Positions 1 to 8,871 of a DNA stretch of 64,000 nucleotides are shown in pieces. The translations under genes and the position numbers were made by a program. Location of the stretch: assembly GCF_014647455.2 (NCBI RefSeq), contig NZ_BMPF01000002.1, positions 620,001 through 684,000 on the forward strand, given 5' to 3'. Position 1 is the first letter of the stretch. Each line of letters opens with the position of its first letter. The stretch is from Halarchaeum grantii (GTDB taxonomy: Archaea > Halobacteriota > Halobacteria > Halobacteriales > Halobacteriaceae). Under the pieces are notes generated by a model. It worked only from the letters and a program-made list of their open reading frames with translations, ran no database searches and was not told where the DNA came from.

Positions 1-3000
1 AGGCCTCGAGGACTTCGAGGCGCTGTTTCGTGTACTCGCGACAGTCGTACTCCTCGGCGACCTGAATCGCGGTGTCCATGTACTTGTTCACGGAGCCCTC
101 GTGGACGGTGAGGTTGACGCGGCCGCCGCACTCCCGGCAGTCACCAGAGAGAGGCATTCGGCGATACTTCTCCCCGCAGTCGAGACAGCGCGTCTCCTGC
201 CGGCTGAACGCTCGGAGGTTCCCGATGAGGTCCGGGAGGAAGTGGCCCTCGATGACGCGCTCGGCGACGTCCGTCTCGTCGACGGCGCGGAGCTTTCTGG
301 CTAACTCGAGTTGGGCGTCCATCTTCTCCATCATCGACCCGAGCGTCTTGTACGCCGAGAGGTCGGGCCCGAGCGCGATGTCGGTCGTGTCGTGCGTGTG
401 CGCGAAACCCGTGTACTCCTCGTCCGTGCCGAGCGACTCCTCGGCGATGGTGATGTCGACGTCCTCGGGGTCCGCCATCTCGCGGGTCGCCTCGTAGAAC
501 TCGAGGGGGTAGCGCTCGACGACGTCCATGTTGTGCGCCTCGTCGTCGATCTCCGTCGGGTCGATGCGCGAGGACATCACGAGCGGCGCGTCCATCTGCC
601 CGCCGCGCTTGTCGGGCAAGTAGGACTTCGAGAAGTTGAGGAGGCCGTCCATGAGGAGCATCACGCAGTCCTCGTCACCGTCGCAGTTGCGGCGCTTCGC
701 GGCGTGAAAGTACGGATGCGCGTAGCCGACAGCCGCAGACGTGAAGCCGACGACGCGGCCGACGACGGCGGCCGACGTGTGGGGCGCCATCCCGAAGACG
801 AGTTCGCCGACGAGGTCCTGGCGCTCCGCGACGTCGTAGAAGGGCTCGAGGCCGTAGTAGTCCTCCAAGAGCTCGTCGACGAAGTCCGCGGTCTTGAGCA
901 TGTGCTCGGCGGCGCCGTCGGGGAGGACGATGTCCTGCACCCGTAACTCGACGAGTTGGTCGTCGTGCTGGAGGGGGTCGCCGTTGACGTCCGCCGTGTA
1001 GCCGAGTTCGCGGAAGTCCTCGACGGTGACGTCGAGTTCGGCGGGCCGCACCGAGGTGACGGGGAGGTCCGTCATGTCGTAGCGGACGGTGCCGTCCTTG
1101 AACGTGGTGACGCCGTGTTTCGCGCGGAGGACGCCCTTCTCGATGGGCTCGGGGACCTTCTCCGTGGAGGTGAGCCCCTTCACGCCCTTCAGGATGTCGT
1201 AGGCGCTCTCGCGCTCGCCGACGGCCTGCAGCGCCTCGCGGTAGGCGTCGCGAACGTCCACCGTTTGGCGCTCGACGTTGTCGAGTTCGCGCTCGCAGCG
1301 CGGGCACTCGACGCGGCCGGACTCGTCGGGTTCGGCGACGATGCCGCAGTCCTCGCACTCGTAGTGGGGGTCGGTCCACGCGCCACAGGACTCACAGCGG
1401 GGCTTGTAGGTGTGCTCCCCGCAGTCCGGGCACGCGCGCTCGCCGAGTTGGACGTCGACGAGGCCCTGCTCGGCGCGCATGTCGGGCGCGTAGTCGGCGG
1501 CCTCGCGGAAGGAGCGCTGACTGCCGCCGGCGTCGCCGATGGGGAAGAGCGTGTGGACGGCGGGCGAGAGGTCGCGCGATTCGGATTTCTCCGGGCGACC
1601 CATCCGGTTCCCGATGCGCGTCGGGGCGCGCTCCCGGACGGCGAAGGGCGCGACGGCCTCGACGGCCCGCATCGCGTTCGGCCACTCGCGGGCCGCCTCG
1701 GGGAGGTCGTCGGGCGCCCACTCGCGCTCGAGGTCGTCGTCGAAGCCCATCGTGCGGACGAGCGGGCGCCAGTCCGCGACGGTGAGCGTCGCGTCGCTCT
1801 GCGAGTGCTCGACGAGGAGGCGTTCGAGGGCGTCGCGCGCGCCCTCGGTGTTCGGGACCCGGAGGGTGTCGGCCTGCACGGCGGCGCCGTCGACGGCGTC
1901 CGCGAGCGCGAGGAAGTCCTCAAGCGTGAGGTCGTGCCAGCAGTAGGTGTACTGGGGGTGGAGCGGCGTGTCGTAGTCGGCAGCCCACGACAGGGCCTGT
2001 TCGGCGTCCGGGTCCGCGAGGTCGACGTACGGCGAATCCCGGAGGGCCTGCACGTCCGCGCCGTCCGCTTTGAGTGCCTGTTCCCACCACTCCACCGTCC
2101 AGCCCGCGGGCGCGAGCGGGTGATTGTTCTCGACGAACTCGCCGTAGTTGACGAGGTACTCGCCCAAGTCGAGGATCTCGACGACGCCGTTCCGGACTTC
2201 GAGCGCCTCCTCGGGGTCGTCGATGCGCCGGACGTCGCCGTTCGCGAGCTTCACGGTCGGCCCCTCGATGGAGTCGACGGGGACGACGCCGCCCGCCTTC
2301 CCCGGGCGCTCGGTCTTGATCTGCGTGCCGGTCGCGAGGAAGTCGTCGACGACGTGCATCGTCGCGGGGTGGACGCCCGCCGTCGCGAAGCCGTGGTTGC
2401 GCGCGCGGCCGTATCGCAGGCGGAAGCCCCCCGCTTCGGAGGGGTGGCCGAAGACCGGGCGGCCGGCGATGAGGTCGCGGAGGAATTTGCTGTCGGGGTC
2501 GACGCGCGGCGGGCCGTCCGGGGCGTCGTCGGGTTCCTCGGGGGTCGCCTCGTCCTCGCCGTCGTCGCCCTCGTCCTCGTCCGCGTCGGCCGCGTCGTCG
2601 CCCCCGTCGTAGTACGTGCCGTCGATGAGGTCCTGCAGCCACGGCCACTCCACCTCGTCGAGTTGGCGCGTGTAGCGCTGTATCTTCGGGGCCTTCAGGG
2701 CGATGCCCTCCGCGAGCACGAGACACATCCCGCCGCGCGCGGAGTTCGTGTCGACGCGCTCGAGGTCGCGAAAGCCCGACACCTCCTCGTCGCCCGTCGC
2801 CTCACCGTCGAGCATGATGGGCATGTGCTCGGCGATGAACCTCGTCTCCTCGTCCTTCGGCGAGTACTGGAGGCCCGTCTCGTCGTCGTAGAGCGAGACC
2901 TCCTCGGCGTAGCGCTCCACCTCGTCGGCGCGAGCGCCGTACTCCTCGATACCCAGCAGGGAGCGCGCATAGTCGGCGACGAGCACGCTGAGGGCTTGGG

Positions 3001-3448
3001 CGGTGCCGCCGGCGGAGCGGATCGGCCCCGCGTAGTAGACGTTCACGAACTCCGTGCCGTCGTCGTTCTGCAGCAACTCGACGCGGTCGATGCCCTCGAT
3101 GGGCGCCGCGACGACGCCCTCGGTCAGGAGGGCGACGGCGGTCCGGACCGCGCCCTCGATCTTCCCGGCGCGCGTGTCGTAGTCGCCGACGGTGCCCTCG
3201 ACGAAGTCCTCGACGAGCGCGAGCGCCGCCTCCTCGCGGCCCATCTCGCCCTCGAGGTCGCGCACGCGCTCGGCGACGCCCTCGATGCCGAGGATGTTCT
3301 CGACGCGGTCCGCCATGTCCTTCGCGACCGGAATCTCGACCTCGGGGACGGGGTCCTCCCCGCGAGTCTTCGCCTCCTCCGCGACGGCGAACGCCTCGTC
3401 AAGTCGCGACTCGAGTCCCTCGAAGTAGGCGTCGTCTTCCGGGCGCAT
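1..3448 (-). CDS. polC: DNA polymerase II (PolD) large subunit DP2, 3'-truncated by the window edge
   Basis: Catalytic large subunit of the archaeal D-family replicative polymerase, partner of the small subunit DP1. About 1149 residues are visible from the ATG at 3446-3448 (MRPEDDAYF...); the last few residues lie beyond base 1. Seen: the conserved early block with YYAGPIRSAGGTAQA; a Cys-rich zinc region (CPDCGEHTYKPRCESCGAW, then CEDCG and CPRC) near residue 670; the catalytic NCDGDED around residue 921; and a C-terminal zinc finger (CLDCGEKY..CRECGGR). An acidic, Asp/Glu-rich linker lies near residues 275-305. PolD family inteins are known at the NCDGDED site (from memory, including Halobacterium); here the host sequence is uninterrupted. 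The gene reads away from the PPC gene, 155 nt upstream. Identity is secure. Confidence 0.97.
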   Translation of the reverse strand, partial: MRPEDDAYFEGLESRLDEAFAVAEEAKTRGEDPVPEVEIPVAKDMADRVENILGIEGVAERVRDLEGEMGREEAALALVEDFVEGTVGDYDTRAGKIEGAVRTAVALLTEGVVAAPIEGIDRVELLQNDDGTEFVNVYYAGPIRSAGGTAQALSVLVADYARSLLGIEEYGARADEVERYAEEVSLYDDETGLQYSPKDEETRFIAEHMPIMLDGEATGDEEVSGFRDLERVDTNSARGGMCLVLAEGIALKAPKIQRYTRQLDEVEWPWLQDLIDGTYYDGGDDAADADEDEGDDGEDEATPEEPDDAPDGPPRVDPDSKFLRDLIAGRPVFGHPSEAGGFRLRYGRARNHGFATAGVHPATMHVVDDFLATGTQIKTERPGKAGGVVPVDSIEGPTVKLANGDVRRIDDPEEALEVRNGVVEILDLGEYLVNYGEFVENNHPLAPAGWTVEWWEQALKADGADVQALRDSPYVDLADPDAEQALSWAADYDTPLHPQYTYCWHDLTLEDFLALADAVDGAAVQADTLRVPNTEGARDALERLLVEHSQSDATLTVADWRPLVRTMGFDDDLEREWAPDDLPEAAREWPNAMRAVEAVAPFAVRERAPTRIGNRMGRPEKSESRDLSPAVHTLFPIGDAGGSQRSFREAADYAPDMRAEQGLVDVQLGERACPDCGEHTYKPRCESCGAWTDPHYECEDCGIVAEPDESGRVECPRCERELDNVERQTVDVRDAYREALQAVGERESAYDILKGVKGLTSTEKVPEPIEKGVLRAKHGVTTFKDGTVRYDMTDLPVTSVRPAELDVTVEDFRELGYTADVNGDPLQHDDQLVELRVQDIVLPDGAAEHMLKTADFVDELLEDYYGLEPFYDVAERQDLVGELVFGMAPHTSAAVVGRVVGFTSAAVGYAHPYFHAAKRRNCDGDEDCVMLLMDGLLNFSKSYLPDKRGGQMDAPLVMSSRIDPTEIDDEAHNMDVVERYPLEFYEATREMADPEDVDITIAEESLGTDEEYTGFAHTHDTTDIALGPDLSAYKTLGSMMEKMDAQLELARKLRAVDETDVAERVIEGHFLPDLIGNLRAFSRQETRCLDCGEKYRRMPLSGDCRECGGRVNLTVHEGSVNKYMDTAIQVAEEYDCREYTKQRLEVLEA

Positions 3449-3575
3449 TCGGTGGTCCACAAAGGGTACAGCGCTGAGGCTATTGAGGGTTGTGTTCGTT
3501 CGGACCCGCGTCGTCGCGACCCCTCACTCGGCGGCGGGTCGCTCGCGCCTCACTTCGCTCGACGCTCGCCTTTTC

Positions 3576-3601
3576 GCGGCGCCTCGCTAGCGAGGCGCCG
3601 C
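3576..3601. repeat. 26-nt perfect palindrome after the PPC-domain gene
   Basis: GCGGCGCCTCGCT is followed directly by its exact reverse complement, so the RNA could form an 11-bp hairpin with a CTAG loop. It begins 2 nt past the stop codon of the minus-strand PPC gene and lies about 130 nt before polC on the same strand. On the minus strand it is followed by GAAAAGG rather than a T tract, so it does not look like a classic archaeal terminator. It could be a processing or stability hairpin, or a protein-binding site. Confidence 0.6.
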
Positions 3602-3603
3602 GG

Positions 3604-4026
3604 TCACTCCCACAGCTCCCGGCCGCTCGCGGTGTCGCGCTCGCGAGTGAGCGCGTCCTCGAAGGTGCGACAGTAGAGTTCGGCGTCGAAGACGGTGGCG
3701 CGGACGAGCGCGCCGGAGACGGTCTGCCCGGAGGGCCGCGAGAGGACGACGTGCGCGTCGACGCCGACGTCGCCGTCGTCGTCGAGCGCGATGGTGCCGG
3801 TGCAGGCGGCGACCTCGAGCGGTTCGTCGTAGGTGACGGTCTCGTACGCGAAGTCGTCCTGATCGTAGACGGCGATTTCGGCGTCGACGACGGCGCCGGT
3901 GGCGCTGAACCACCCGGCGTCGACGTCGGCGGCGGTGGCGAACGACTCGATCTCCGCGATCCACTCCTCGCCGTGGTCGAAGCGGACGGCGAACTCGCGC
4001 TCGCCCGTGACTTCCCGTGCGTCCAT
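3604..4026 (-). CDS. PPC/DUF296-domain protein (PD1-like)
   Basis: A 140-aa single-domain protein of the PPC (plants and prokaryotes conserved, DUF296) family, which forms trimers and is often annotated as DNA-binding. Seen: start MDAREVTGEREFAVRFDHGEEW, a central AGWFSATGAV strand-turn, and the typical HVVLSRPSGQTVSGAL segment followed by ATVFDAELY, which matches the family's HLLEG..GGH..EV order. Length equals that of stand-alone archaeal members. It is read toward polC and ends at the perfect palindrome. The archaeal function is unknown; DNA binding is a family label, not shown here. Confidence 0.85.
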   Translation of the reverse strand: MDAREVTGEREFAVRFDHGEEWIAEIESFATAADVDAGWFSATGAVVDAEIAVYDQDDFAYETVTYDEPLEVAACTGTIALDDDGDVGVDAHVVLSRPSGQTVSGALVRATVFDAELYCRTFEDALTRERDTASGRELWE

Positions 4027-4065
4027 ACTCGGAGGGGTCGGCGGCGGGCGAGAAAAAGGACCGGG

Positions 4066-4236
4066 TTAACGCATCGATGCGAGCGGCTTCGCCTCCCCGG
4101 TGGGTGCGGCGAGCCACGCCTCCTCCGCGGAGACGTCGGCGATGACGAAGCGCTCCACCCCGCCGTCGTCGTCGACGGCGGCCATGACCTCACCGGCGCT
4201 GGACGCGCTCGGCACGACGGTCGTATCGGATGCCAT
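4066..4236 (-). CDS. Small conserved haloarchaeal protein (DUF7556-like)
   Basis: A 56-aa protein starting MASDTTVVPSASSAGEVMA and carrying FVIADVSAEEAWLA, a pattern I recall from a haloarchaeal family now called DUF7556. No membrane segment, signal peptide or metal site is seen, and the function is unknown. The frame is open further upstream, but the internal ATG at 4234-4236 is chosen because a TATA-like CTTAAATT lies 28-35 nt before it, giving a nearly leaderless message. It is divergent from the ABC importer operon. Confidence 0.7.
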   Translation of the reverse strand: MASDTTVVPSASSAGEVMAAVDDDGGVERFVIADVSAEEAWLAAPTGEAKPLASMR

Positions 4237-4263
4237 GTCAATTAGTACCACGTGCCACGGTGT

Positions 4264-4271
4264 ACTTAAAT
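4264..4271 (-). promoter_or_regulatory. TATA-like element for the 56-aa protein
   Basis: Read on the minus strand this is AATTTAAG, 28 nt or more before the ATG at 4236, the usual spacing for leaderless haloarchaeal transcripts. Confidence 0.55.
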
Positions 4272-4356
4272 TCATTGATGCGGAGGACAGCGCCCCTCGC
4301 GGGGAGCGCCGGACGGGCGCCGAATGGTAGATAAATTTAAAAATATATCGAGCGGC

Positions 4357-4365
4357 AAATTTAAG
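4357..4365 (+). promoter_or_regulatory. TATA-like element for the peptide ABC operon
   Basis: AAATTTAAG lies 27 nt before the ATG at 4392. A second AT-rich stretch, TTTAAAAATATAT at 4335-4347, sits just upstream. This makes 4331-4365 the most AT-rich DNA in the first 20 kb and fits a strong or regulated promoter. Confidence 0.6.
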
Positions 4366-4391
4366 CACAACCGACAGTAAAAAGTTGCCGG

Positions 4392-6248
4392 ATGACAATT
4401 TCTGGCAATCTTTCACGCCGTCGGTTCCTGCAGGCGACCGGGGGGGCGGCGACGGCCGCCGCGCTTGCGGGCTGTGGCGGAAACGAGGGTGAGACCGCCA
4501 CGACGACGGCCGCTACCCGGACGACGGACGCGACGGCGTCCGGCGGGGACGTCGGGGAGAATACGTTCTCGATGATCAACAGCTCCGTCTCGACGTTCGA
4601 CCCCGTCGCGTTCGTCGACGAGGCCTCCGGCTACGTCATTCAGCAGCTCTTCGAGACACTCACCGACTACCCGAACGGCGAAGTCGACGTCGAGACCCTC
4701 CTCGCGACCGACTACGAGGTCTCCGACGACGGGCGGACCTACACGTTCCACCTCGCCGAAGACGCCACGTACAGCACCGGCGACCCCGTCACCGCGGGCG
4801 ACTTCGTCTACGCGTGGGAGCGCCTCGCCGCCTCCCCCAACTCGAAGCGCGCGGGCTTCCTCCTCGACAACCTCGGCATCGAGCACGAGACGACGACGGC
4901 GACGACCGACGACGGCCGCGAGGTCGAGCGCTACGTGCCGGACTCGATGGCCGTGACGGCCGTCGACGAGCACACGCTCGAAGTCACGCTCGCGCAGCCG
5001 AACTTCGCGGCGCTGCGAATCCTCGCCTACCGGGGGTTCGCGGCGGTTCCGGAGGGAATCGTCGGCGACATCGACGGCTACGAGGGGGAGCTGAGTCAGT
5101 CGGCGTTCGCCACCGAGAACCCGGTCGGCTCCGGCCCGTTCACCCTCGACGCGTGGCGGCGCTCCGTCTCCATCGACCTCGCCGCGCGCGACGACTACTG
5201 GGGGGACGGCCCCGCGGTGGACGGCGTCCACATGCAGGTCCTCGAGCGAACGAGCGCGCGATACGCGTACGCGACGCTCAACATGAACGCCGACAACCCC
5301 TACGTCCCGCCGTCCAAGTGGGACGCGTCGAAGCGCACCATCGAGGGCACGGACGAGCGCGGGCGGCGATACGGCGAGTACGGCCCGCTCGAGAACGGCC
5401 TGACCGTCCCCTACTACGCGGTGGACGAACTCAGCACGTACTGGCTCGCGTTCAACTGTCAGAACGTCCCGAAGCCCGTCCGGCGAGCCGTCTCCTACGC
5501 GGTCAGCCAGCAGACGGTCGTCTCGGAGCTGTTCAAGGACCGCTACAACCCCGCGCACACGCTCACGCCGCCCGGCCTCTTCCCCGGCGGCCCCGACGCC
5601 CAGTCCGCCTTCGCGGCCGAGCACTACCCCTACGGCGTCGACACCGAGACCCGCCTCGACGAGGCGCGCCGCGTCATGGCGGACGCGGGCTACGACGACT
5701 CGGAGACGTTCGATCTGACGCTCACGCTCTATCAGGGCGACACCTACCGACAGCTCGGTACGCTCGTACGCGACCTGCTCAGCTCCGCGCACATGGACGT
5801 CACCATCGAGCAACCACAGCAGTCGACGATGCTCACCCGCCTCCGGAACGGCAACGTCGACGTGGTCTCGTCCGGGTGGAGCGCGGACTACCCCGCCGCG
5901 ACGAACTTCCTCCAGTTGGTCAACCCGCCGTCCACGCGGACGAGCGACCCCTCCGCGACGTCCTACTACGACTGGTTCGGGACGGCGGCCGCCGAGCGCG
6001 CCGCGAACGCGTGGGACCGGATTCAGGACAGCCTCGGGCCGTCGGAGGCGGCCGCAGAGACGCGCTCGGAGGCCTATCGGACGATGGAGCGCGCGTGGAT
6101 GGAGGACGCGGTCATCGTCCCGCTGTTCTTCTCCGTCGCCCACCACATGGACTACCCGTGGCTCGAGAAGGAGCGCACGGGCGCGATGGGGTCGTCGAAC
6201 ATGCGCTTCGACGAGCTCAGCGTCGGCGACCGGAGCCAGTACCGGTAG
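4392..6248 (+). CDS. Peptide ABC transporter substrate-binding lipoprotein
   Basis: A 618-aa extracellular solute-binding protein of family 5 (DppA/OppA type). Seen: a Tat signal with SRRRFLQATGG, an Ala-rich core and a lipobox LAGC, so the protein is probably exported folded and anchored by a lipid on Cys; then a Thr-rich acidic linker (residues 35-60); then the SBP_bac_5 body with TDYEVSDDGRTYTFHL, ATYSTGDPVTAGDFVYAWERL, NPVGSGPFTLDAW and later DYPAATNFLQL. It is the first gene of a five-gene importer operon, with permease genes starting 146 nt after its stop. The ligand is probably di- or oligopeptides; the sequence does not settle it. Confidence 0.93.
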   Translation: MTISGNLSRRRFLQATGGAATAAALAGCGGNEGETATTTAATRTTDATASGGDVGENTFSMINSSVSTFDPVAFVDEASGYVIQQLFETLTDYPNGEVDVETLLATDYEVSDDGRTYTFHLAEDATYSTGDPVTAGDFVYAWERLAASPNSKRAGFLLDNLGIEHETTTATTDDGREVERYVPDSMAVTAVDEHTLEVTLAQPNFAALRILAYRGFAAVPEGIVGDIDGYEGELSQSAFATENPVGSGPFTLDAWRRSVSIDLAARDDYWGDGPAVDGVHMQVLERTSARYAYATLNMNADNPYVPPSKWDASKRTIEGTDERGRRYGEYGPLENGLTVPYYAVDELSTYWLAFNCQNVPKPVRRAVSYAVSQQTVVSELFKDRYNPAHTLTPPGLFPGGPDAQSAFAAEHYPYGVDTETRLDEARRVMADAGYDDSETFDLTLTLYQGDTYRQLGTLVRDLLSSAHMDVTIEQPQQSTMLTRLRNGNVDVVSSGWSADYPAATNFLQLVNPPSTRTSDPSATSYYDWFGTAAAERAANAWDRIQDSLGPSEAAAETRSEAYRTMERAWMEDAVIVPLFFSVAHHMDYPWLEKERTGAMGSSNMRFDELSVGDRSQYR

Positions 6249-6393
6249 TCGAGCGCGGCCGAGCGGCCGCGTTCCGCCGGGTAGACGGCCTCCCGTCACG
6301 TCGCGCTCCCCCGAGCGGAAGGAATAATTACCGCAAGCGGGTTAGCTCACGCGTACCGATGACCGCGCCCGCCGGAGGCCGAGGTGTCGACCC

Positions 6394-7431
6394 GTGAGGC
6401 GGTGGGCGTACCTCGCGAAGCGCCTCGTCCTCGCGGTGCCGGTCGTGCTGTTCGGGACGTCGCTGACGTTCCTCCTCCTCTACGCCGGGCCCGTCAATCC
6501 GGCCGCGTCGATACTCGGGCAGGGCGCGACGCCCGCGGAGATAGCGCGTCTCGAAGCCCGGCTCGGCCTGAACGAGCCGCTCTGGAGTCAGTACCTCGAG
6601 TTCATGACGGGCGTGCTGACGTTCGGCCTCGGGGAGTCCTACGTCATCAGCCCGAACACGGACGTCTACGCGGTCATCCTCGACTACGCGCCCCGCACGC
6701 TCTGGATGGGGTTCTGGGCGGTCCTCCTCCCGCTGTTCGTCGGCATCCCGCTGGGCTTCTACGCCGGGCTGAACCCGAACACGCCCGCCGACTACGTCGC
6801 GAGCCTCGGCGGAATCGTCTGGCGCGCGATGCCGAACTTCTGGCTCGCCGTCGTCCTGATGACCGCCCTCTCGCGCTCCGGAGCCATCACGGGCGGCGCG
6901 TTCGCGTGGGGGACGTGGCTCGTCGAGACGACGGTCGTCGGCGCGCCGCCGCTCGACGGGCTCGTGACGTGGACCGGCCTCGTCCCGAGCGTGGACGCCC
7001 ACCAGTTCCTCGTCGCGCTGAAGATGACGCTCCCCGCCTCCGTCGTCCTCGGCTCCGCGAGCATGGGCAACGAGATGCGCATCGCGCGGACGGCGATGCT
7101 GGAGGCGACGCACGCGAACTACGTCGAGCTGGCGCGCGCGAAGGGCGTCTCCGGGCGCGCGATCGTCTGGAAACACGTCTTCCGGAACGCGCTCGTCCCG
7201 CTCATCCCCGTCATCAGCGCGGAGGCGTTCCTCCTCGTCGGCGGGAGCGTCCTCGTCGAGTACGTCTTCGGCATCAACGGCATCGGCTACCTCTTCTTCC
7301 GCGCGATGACGCAGGGCGACATCCCGCTCGCCGGCGCGCTCATGTTCGTCTTCATCGTCATCGTCGTCGGGATGAACGTCGTACAGGACCTGCTCTACAC
7401 GCTCGTCGACCCGCGTGTCGGCTACGACTGA
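6394..7431 (+). CDS. Peptide ABC transporter permease (DppB type)
   Basis: A 345-aa integral membrane protein forming half of the translocation pore. Seen: an N-terminal membrane segment after MRRWAYLAKRLVLAVPVV, the DppB signature with LGLNEPLWSQYLEF, several hydrophobic segments, and the coupling-loop (EAA) motif near MLEATHANYVELARAKGVSG, followed by HVFRNALVPLIPV. The start is GTG at 6394; the ATG at 6359 is out of frame and stops after 12 codons. It is followed after 3 nt by the second permease gene. Confidence 0.92.
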   Translation: MRRWAYLAKRLVLAVPVVLFGTSLTFLLLYAGPVNPAASILGQGATPAEIARLEARLGLNEPLWSQYLEFMTGVLTFGLGESYVISPNTDVYAVILDYAPRTLWMGFWAVLLPLFVGIPLGFYAGLNPNTPADYVASLGGIVWRAMPNFWLAVVLMTALSRSGAITGGAFAWGTWLVETTVVGAPPLDGLVTWTGLVPSVDAHQFLVALKMTLPASVVLGSASMGNEMRIARTAMLEATHANYVELARAKGVSGRAIVWKHVFRNALVPLIPVISAEAFLLVGGSVLVEYVFGINGIGYLFFRAMTQGDIPLAGALMFVFIVIVVGMNVVQDLLYTLVDPRVGYD

Positions 7432-7434
7432 CTC

Positions 7435-8871
7435 ATGAGTGAACACGAGACCGTCGAGGGAGAAGGCCTCCGTGAGCGCGTCCGCGCCGACCCGTGGCCG
7501 GCCGCGCGCTGGGCGCTCGTCCTCGCGTGCCTCCTCGCCGTGGAGGCCGGCGCGCTCGCGAGCTTCGTCACGAGTTGGCCGTGGGCGGCCGCCTTCGGCT
7601 GGCTCGGCGGCGTCTGTCACGCCGTCGCGGCCGCCGGAAACGCCCTCGCCGACCTCCCGACGCTCCTCTCGCGGGCGTGGCTCGACAACCGGGGGTATCG
7701 GACGCCGGACGGCGCGTGGCACGGGACGTTCATGGGACTCGCGCCCGCCGTCGTCTGGGCGCTCCGCGTCGCCCTCGTCTACGCGTACGCCGCCGCCGTC
7801 ATCGGGTGGTGCTGGCGGGGCTACCTCGTCTTCCGCGAGCGCTACCGCTACGCGGCGTGGACGCCGACCGACGACGCCGTCGACCGCTTCCGGGGCCACG
7901 ACTGGGGGCGCTTCGGGCTGGTCGTCGTCCTCGCGTTCGTCGTCCTCGCGGTGTTCGCGCCGACGCTCGGCCCGACGACCGTCGACCGGAACATCGCGAA
8001 CCCCTACGACCACCAGATAGCGTACTACGACGGCGGCGTGCAGACGACGAGCGTCGGGCTGGCGAACCTCCGGTCGGCCTCCCGGGGCGCGGGGCAGAAC
8101 GTCGGTATCGGCGCCTACGACCGCTTCGGGCGCTTCCACCCGGTCGGGACGCTCCCCTCGGGAAAGGACCTCTTCACGTTCATGGCGGCGGGCGCGCGCG
8201 TCTCGCTGTTCGTCGGCCTGCTCGCGACCGCCATCAGCGCCGTCGTCGCGCTCGCGCTCGCGCTCCTCAGCGCCTACTACCGGGGCGTCTTCGACCTCGT
8301 GACCGTGCTGGCGAGCGACTCCGTGCAGGCGATGCCGCGCCTGCTCGTCGTCATCATGCTCGGCGTCGTCCTCTCAGGGACGTGGATCGCGGGGGTGTAC
8401 AGCGGCGCGCTCGTGCTCGCGCTCGTCTTCGGCTTCTGGGGGTGGCCGGGGCTCTGGCGCGCCGTGCGCGGACCGGCGTTGCAGGCGGTCGAGAGCGACT
8501 GGGTGGACGCCGCGCGGTCGTTCGGCGAGGGCGTGCCGACGCTCCTCGGCAGGCACGTCGCGCCGTTCGTCGTCGGCTACCTCCTCGTCTACGCCTCCAT
8601 GGGCATCGGCGGCATCATGATCGGCACGGCGGGGCTCTCCTACCTCGGCCTCGGCATCCACGCGCCGACGCCGGAGTGGGGGCGCGCCGTCGCCATCGGC
8701 CAGCAGTACGTCGTCTCGCCGTCGTGGCACATCTCGGTGCTCCCGGGGCTGGCCATCACGCTCGTCGTCGTCGGGTTCAACGCGCTCGGCGACGGCGTTC
8801 GGGACGCCATCGACCCCCGGAGCGAGGGCGACGCATCCGCGGAAGCGGCGGCGACCGGAGGGACCCGATAA
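7435..8871 (+). CDS. Peptide ABC transporter permease (DppC type) with long N-terminal extension
   Basis: A 478-aa membrane permease, partner of the DppB-type protein. Bacterial DppC is about 300 aa. Here residues 1-150 add two hydrophobic segments (around 22-45 and 100-125), then the usual first helix (GLVVVLAFVVLAVFAPTLG), an external loop with DRNIANPYDHQIAYYDGG, and the transporter core with the EAA loop near VDAARSFGEGVPTLLGRH and GTAGLSYLGLGIHAPTPEWG. From memory the extension recurs in haloarchaeal orthologues, so it is probably lineage-specific rather than an assembly error. Its stop codon shares one base with the next gene's ATG. Confidence 0.9.
   Translation: MSEHETVEGEGLRERVRADPWPAARWALVLACLLAVEAGALASFVTSWPWAAAFGWLGGVCHAVAAAGNALADLPTLLSRAWLDNRGYRTPDGAWHGTFMGLAPAVVWALRVALVYAYAAAVIGWCWRGYLVFRERYRYAAWTPTDDAVDRFRGHDWGRFGLVVVLAFVVLAVFAPTLGPTTVDRNIANPYDHQIAYYDGGVQTTSVGLANLRSASRGAGQNVGIGAYDRFGRFHPVGTLPSGKDLFTFMAAGARVSLFVGLLATAISAVVALALALLSAYYRGVFDLVTVLASDSVQAMPRLLVVIMLGVVLSGTWIAGVYSGALVLALVFGFWGWPGLWRAVRGPALQAVESDWVDAARSFGEGVPTLLGRHVAPFVVGYLLVYASMGIGGIMIGTAGLSYLGLGIHAPTPEWGRAVAIGQQYVVSPSWHISVLPGLAITLVVVGFNALGDGVRDAIDPRSEGDASAEAAATGGTR

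Noticed and set aside
956-3676. A 906-codon open frame on the plus strand opposite polC
   Set aside because: It is the mirror of the real gene: high GC at third positions leaves antisense frames open. Its translation is Arg/Val/Ala-rich with no recognisable domain.
4413-6299. A 628-codon minus-strand frame opposite the peptide-binding lipoprotein
   Set aside because: Shadow frame; the plus strand carries a Tat lipoprotein signal and SBP family 5 motifs.
6359-6397. ATG 6359 as start of the DppB-type permease
   Set aside because: It is out of frame with the permease and terminates after 12 codons; GTG 6394 begins the conserved protein.
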